Part shown: piece after piece, positions 63,353 through 64,000 of the stretch
How positions within the stretch are numbered: the stretch's first letter is position 1
Layout of the letters: each line of letters opens with the position of its first letter
Position numbers and translations under genes: made by a program
Notes under the pieces: model-generated
Told to the model about the DNA's origin: nothing
The model's input: the letters and a program-made list of their open reading frames with translations, nothing else
The model's database searches: none
Assembly: GCA_016169945.1 (NCBI GenBank)
Contig: JADLSH010000395.1
Coordinates: forward strand, 3,646,501 to 3,710,500
Reading direction: 5' to 3'
Origin: Trachythela sp. YZ-2020
Taxonomy: Eukaryota > Cnidaria > Anthozoa > Malacalcyonacea > Clavulariidae
Length of the DNA: 64,000 nucleotides

Positions 63353-64000
63353 TTGAAACCATAAACGTAAAACTGTATACAGTTAAGAACAAATGGATTT
63401 AATCAGTGGTTACATTGTTTTATCCGCAATTAATAGGTATGTTGTGGTGTTATACTACGGTATACTATTACTTTCTTTTTAATACTTGTTAACATGTCAG
63501 TATTGCAAATAATATGTATATGGGAGAGGGGCATTCAAAGGTACCTGAGAATCTACAATATTTGGTAAATTTTGTTAAATTAATGAACAAAAAACTTGGA
63601 TGTTAAATTGTTTATTACAAGGCTTCAGAAACAAACCACAGTCTTTCAAAAATGACTAATTGTACTGTAATATACTCGCCTTCAGCTCGTAATTTTGCTC
63701 GCTTTTCTTAACTCTTGCAACATTCCCGTGTGTATGGATCAGGCCATCCAAACACAGAAACCATAAAGTAATTGTTTTATAAAATAACAACAACATTTTA
63801 GTCTTCCGTGTTTGGATGGTCTGATCCAAAACACAGCTGGTTTCAACCAATCAGAGCATGTGTTATATATTACATGCTATATTATAGAATATGAAAAAGG
63901 CAAAAATCAGATTACCGAATACCTGAATGTCCTTCCCCCATGCACCCACAATGGTTGAATGAGTGTGGAAGACAACCACAATTAGTAAGATTTATTATTT
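63353..64000. other. Intergenic 3' flank
   Basis: No gene. It contains the inverted-repeat element at 63736-63827. Confidence 0.45.
63736..63827. mobile_element. 92-bp hairpin element
   Basis: ggatcaggccatccaaacac at the left is matched by its inverse gtgtttggatggtctgatcc at the right. Confidence 0.65.

Overview
The window is eukaryotic, most likely from a marine invertebrate and probably a cnidarian. This rests on AT-rich DNA, spliced genes with GT-AG introns, secreted Kunitz/Kazal inhibitor genes, a RecQ-like helicase with the look of the expanded invertebrate copies, and very dense and diverse transposons: non-LTR, Ty3/gypsy, Ty1/copia, Penelope-like, hAT-like, PIF/Harbinger-like, Mutator-like, and a tRNA-derived SINE. 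No bacterial operon, rRNA or CRISPR is seen. The species assignment is inference.

The host genes are few. (i) A secreted Kunitz-Kazal-Kazal-Kazal inhibitor gene (20199-28207, + strand, six exons, 235 codons) is fully intact. All its introns are phase 1, so every domain exon is a symmetric 1-1 module. (ii) A paralogue (about 5880-12904, + strand, copy A) has the same plan but is broken by a nonsense codon in the Kunitz exon, a 20-bp minisatellite in the first Kazal exon, and a 2.77-kb transposon in that same exon. Its last two Kazal exons stay open. (iii) A further copy of the 5' half (54104-58810, copy B) sits in a duplicated block: about 2838-10998 corresponds to about 51613-58845. Its Kunitz exon is open, but its Kazal exon is spoiled by the minisatellite. 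(iv) A RecQ-family helicase (60424-63352) carries all the main motifs but at least three small frame breaks. One good tRNA-Gln(UUG), an intron-containing tRNA-Leu-like gene and several decayed tRNA-Leu copies lie in the first 3 kb, with a relative at 38.6-39.3 kb.

Layout: 0-2.8 kb tRNA cluster with hAT and foldback insertions; 2.8-12.9 kb copy A with nested DNA transposons and a foldback Mutator-like element carrying an OTU-protease exon; 14.1-17.3 kb decayed LINE split by a palindromic SINE; 17.3-19.9 kb foldback elements; 20.1-28.2 kb intact inhibitor gene with a LINE, a LINE tail and MITEs in its introns; 29.4-38.65 kb an old Ty3/gypsy element interrupted by a younger one, which itself holds a Penelope-like fragment; 38.7-39.3 kb tRNA-Leu relics; 39.6-45.2 kb one LINE inserted antiparallel into another; 47.0-51.4 kb a copia element with identical LTRs but a broken ORF; 51.6-58.8 kb copy B with its own LINE; 59-64 kb helicase region.

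Two features make the window unusually informative. Duplicated or inverted sequences provide empty sites, so several insertions can be dated relative to one another and their target-site duplications read to the base. There are also unusual protein combinations inside transposons: a MYND-type zinc finger between Gag and protease of the younger gypsy element, and an OTU cysteine-protease exon in the foldback element.
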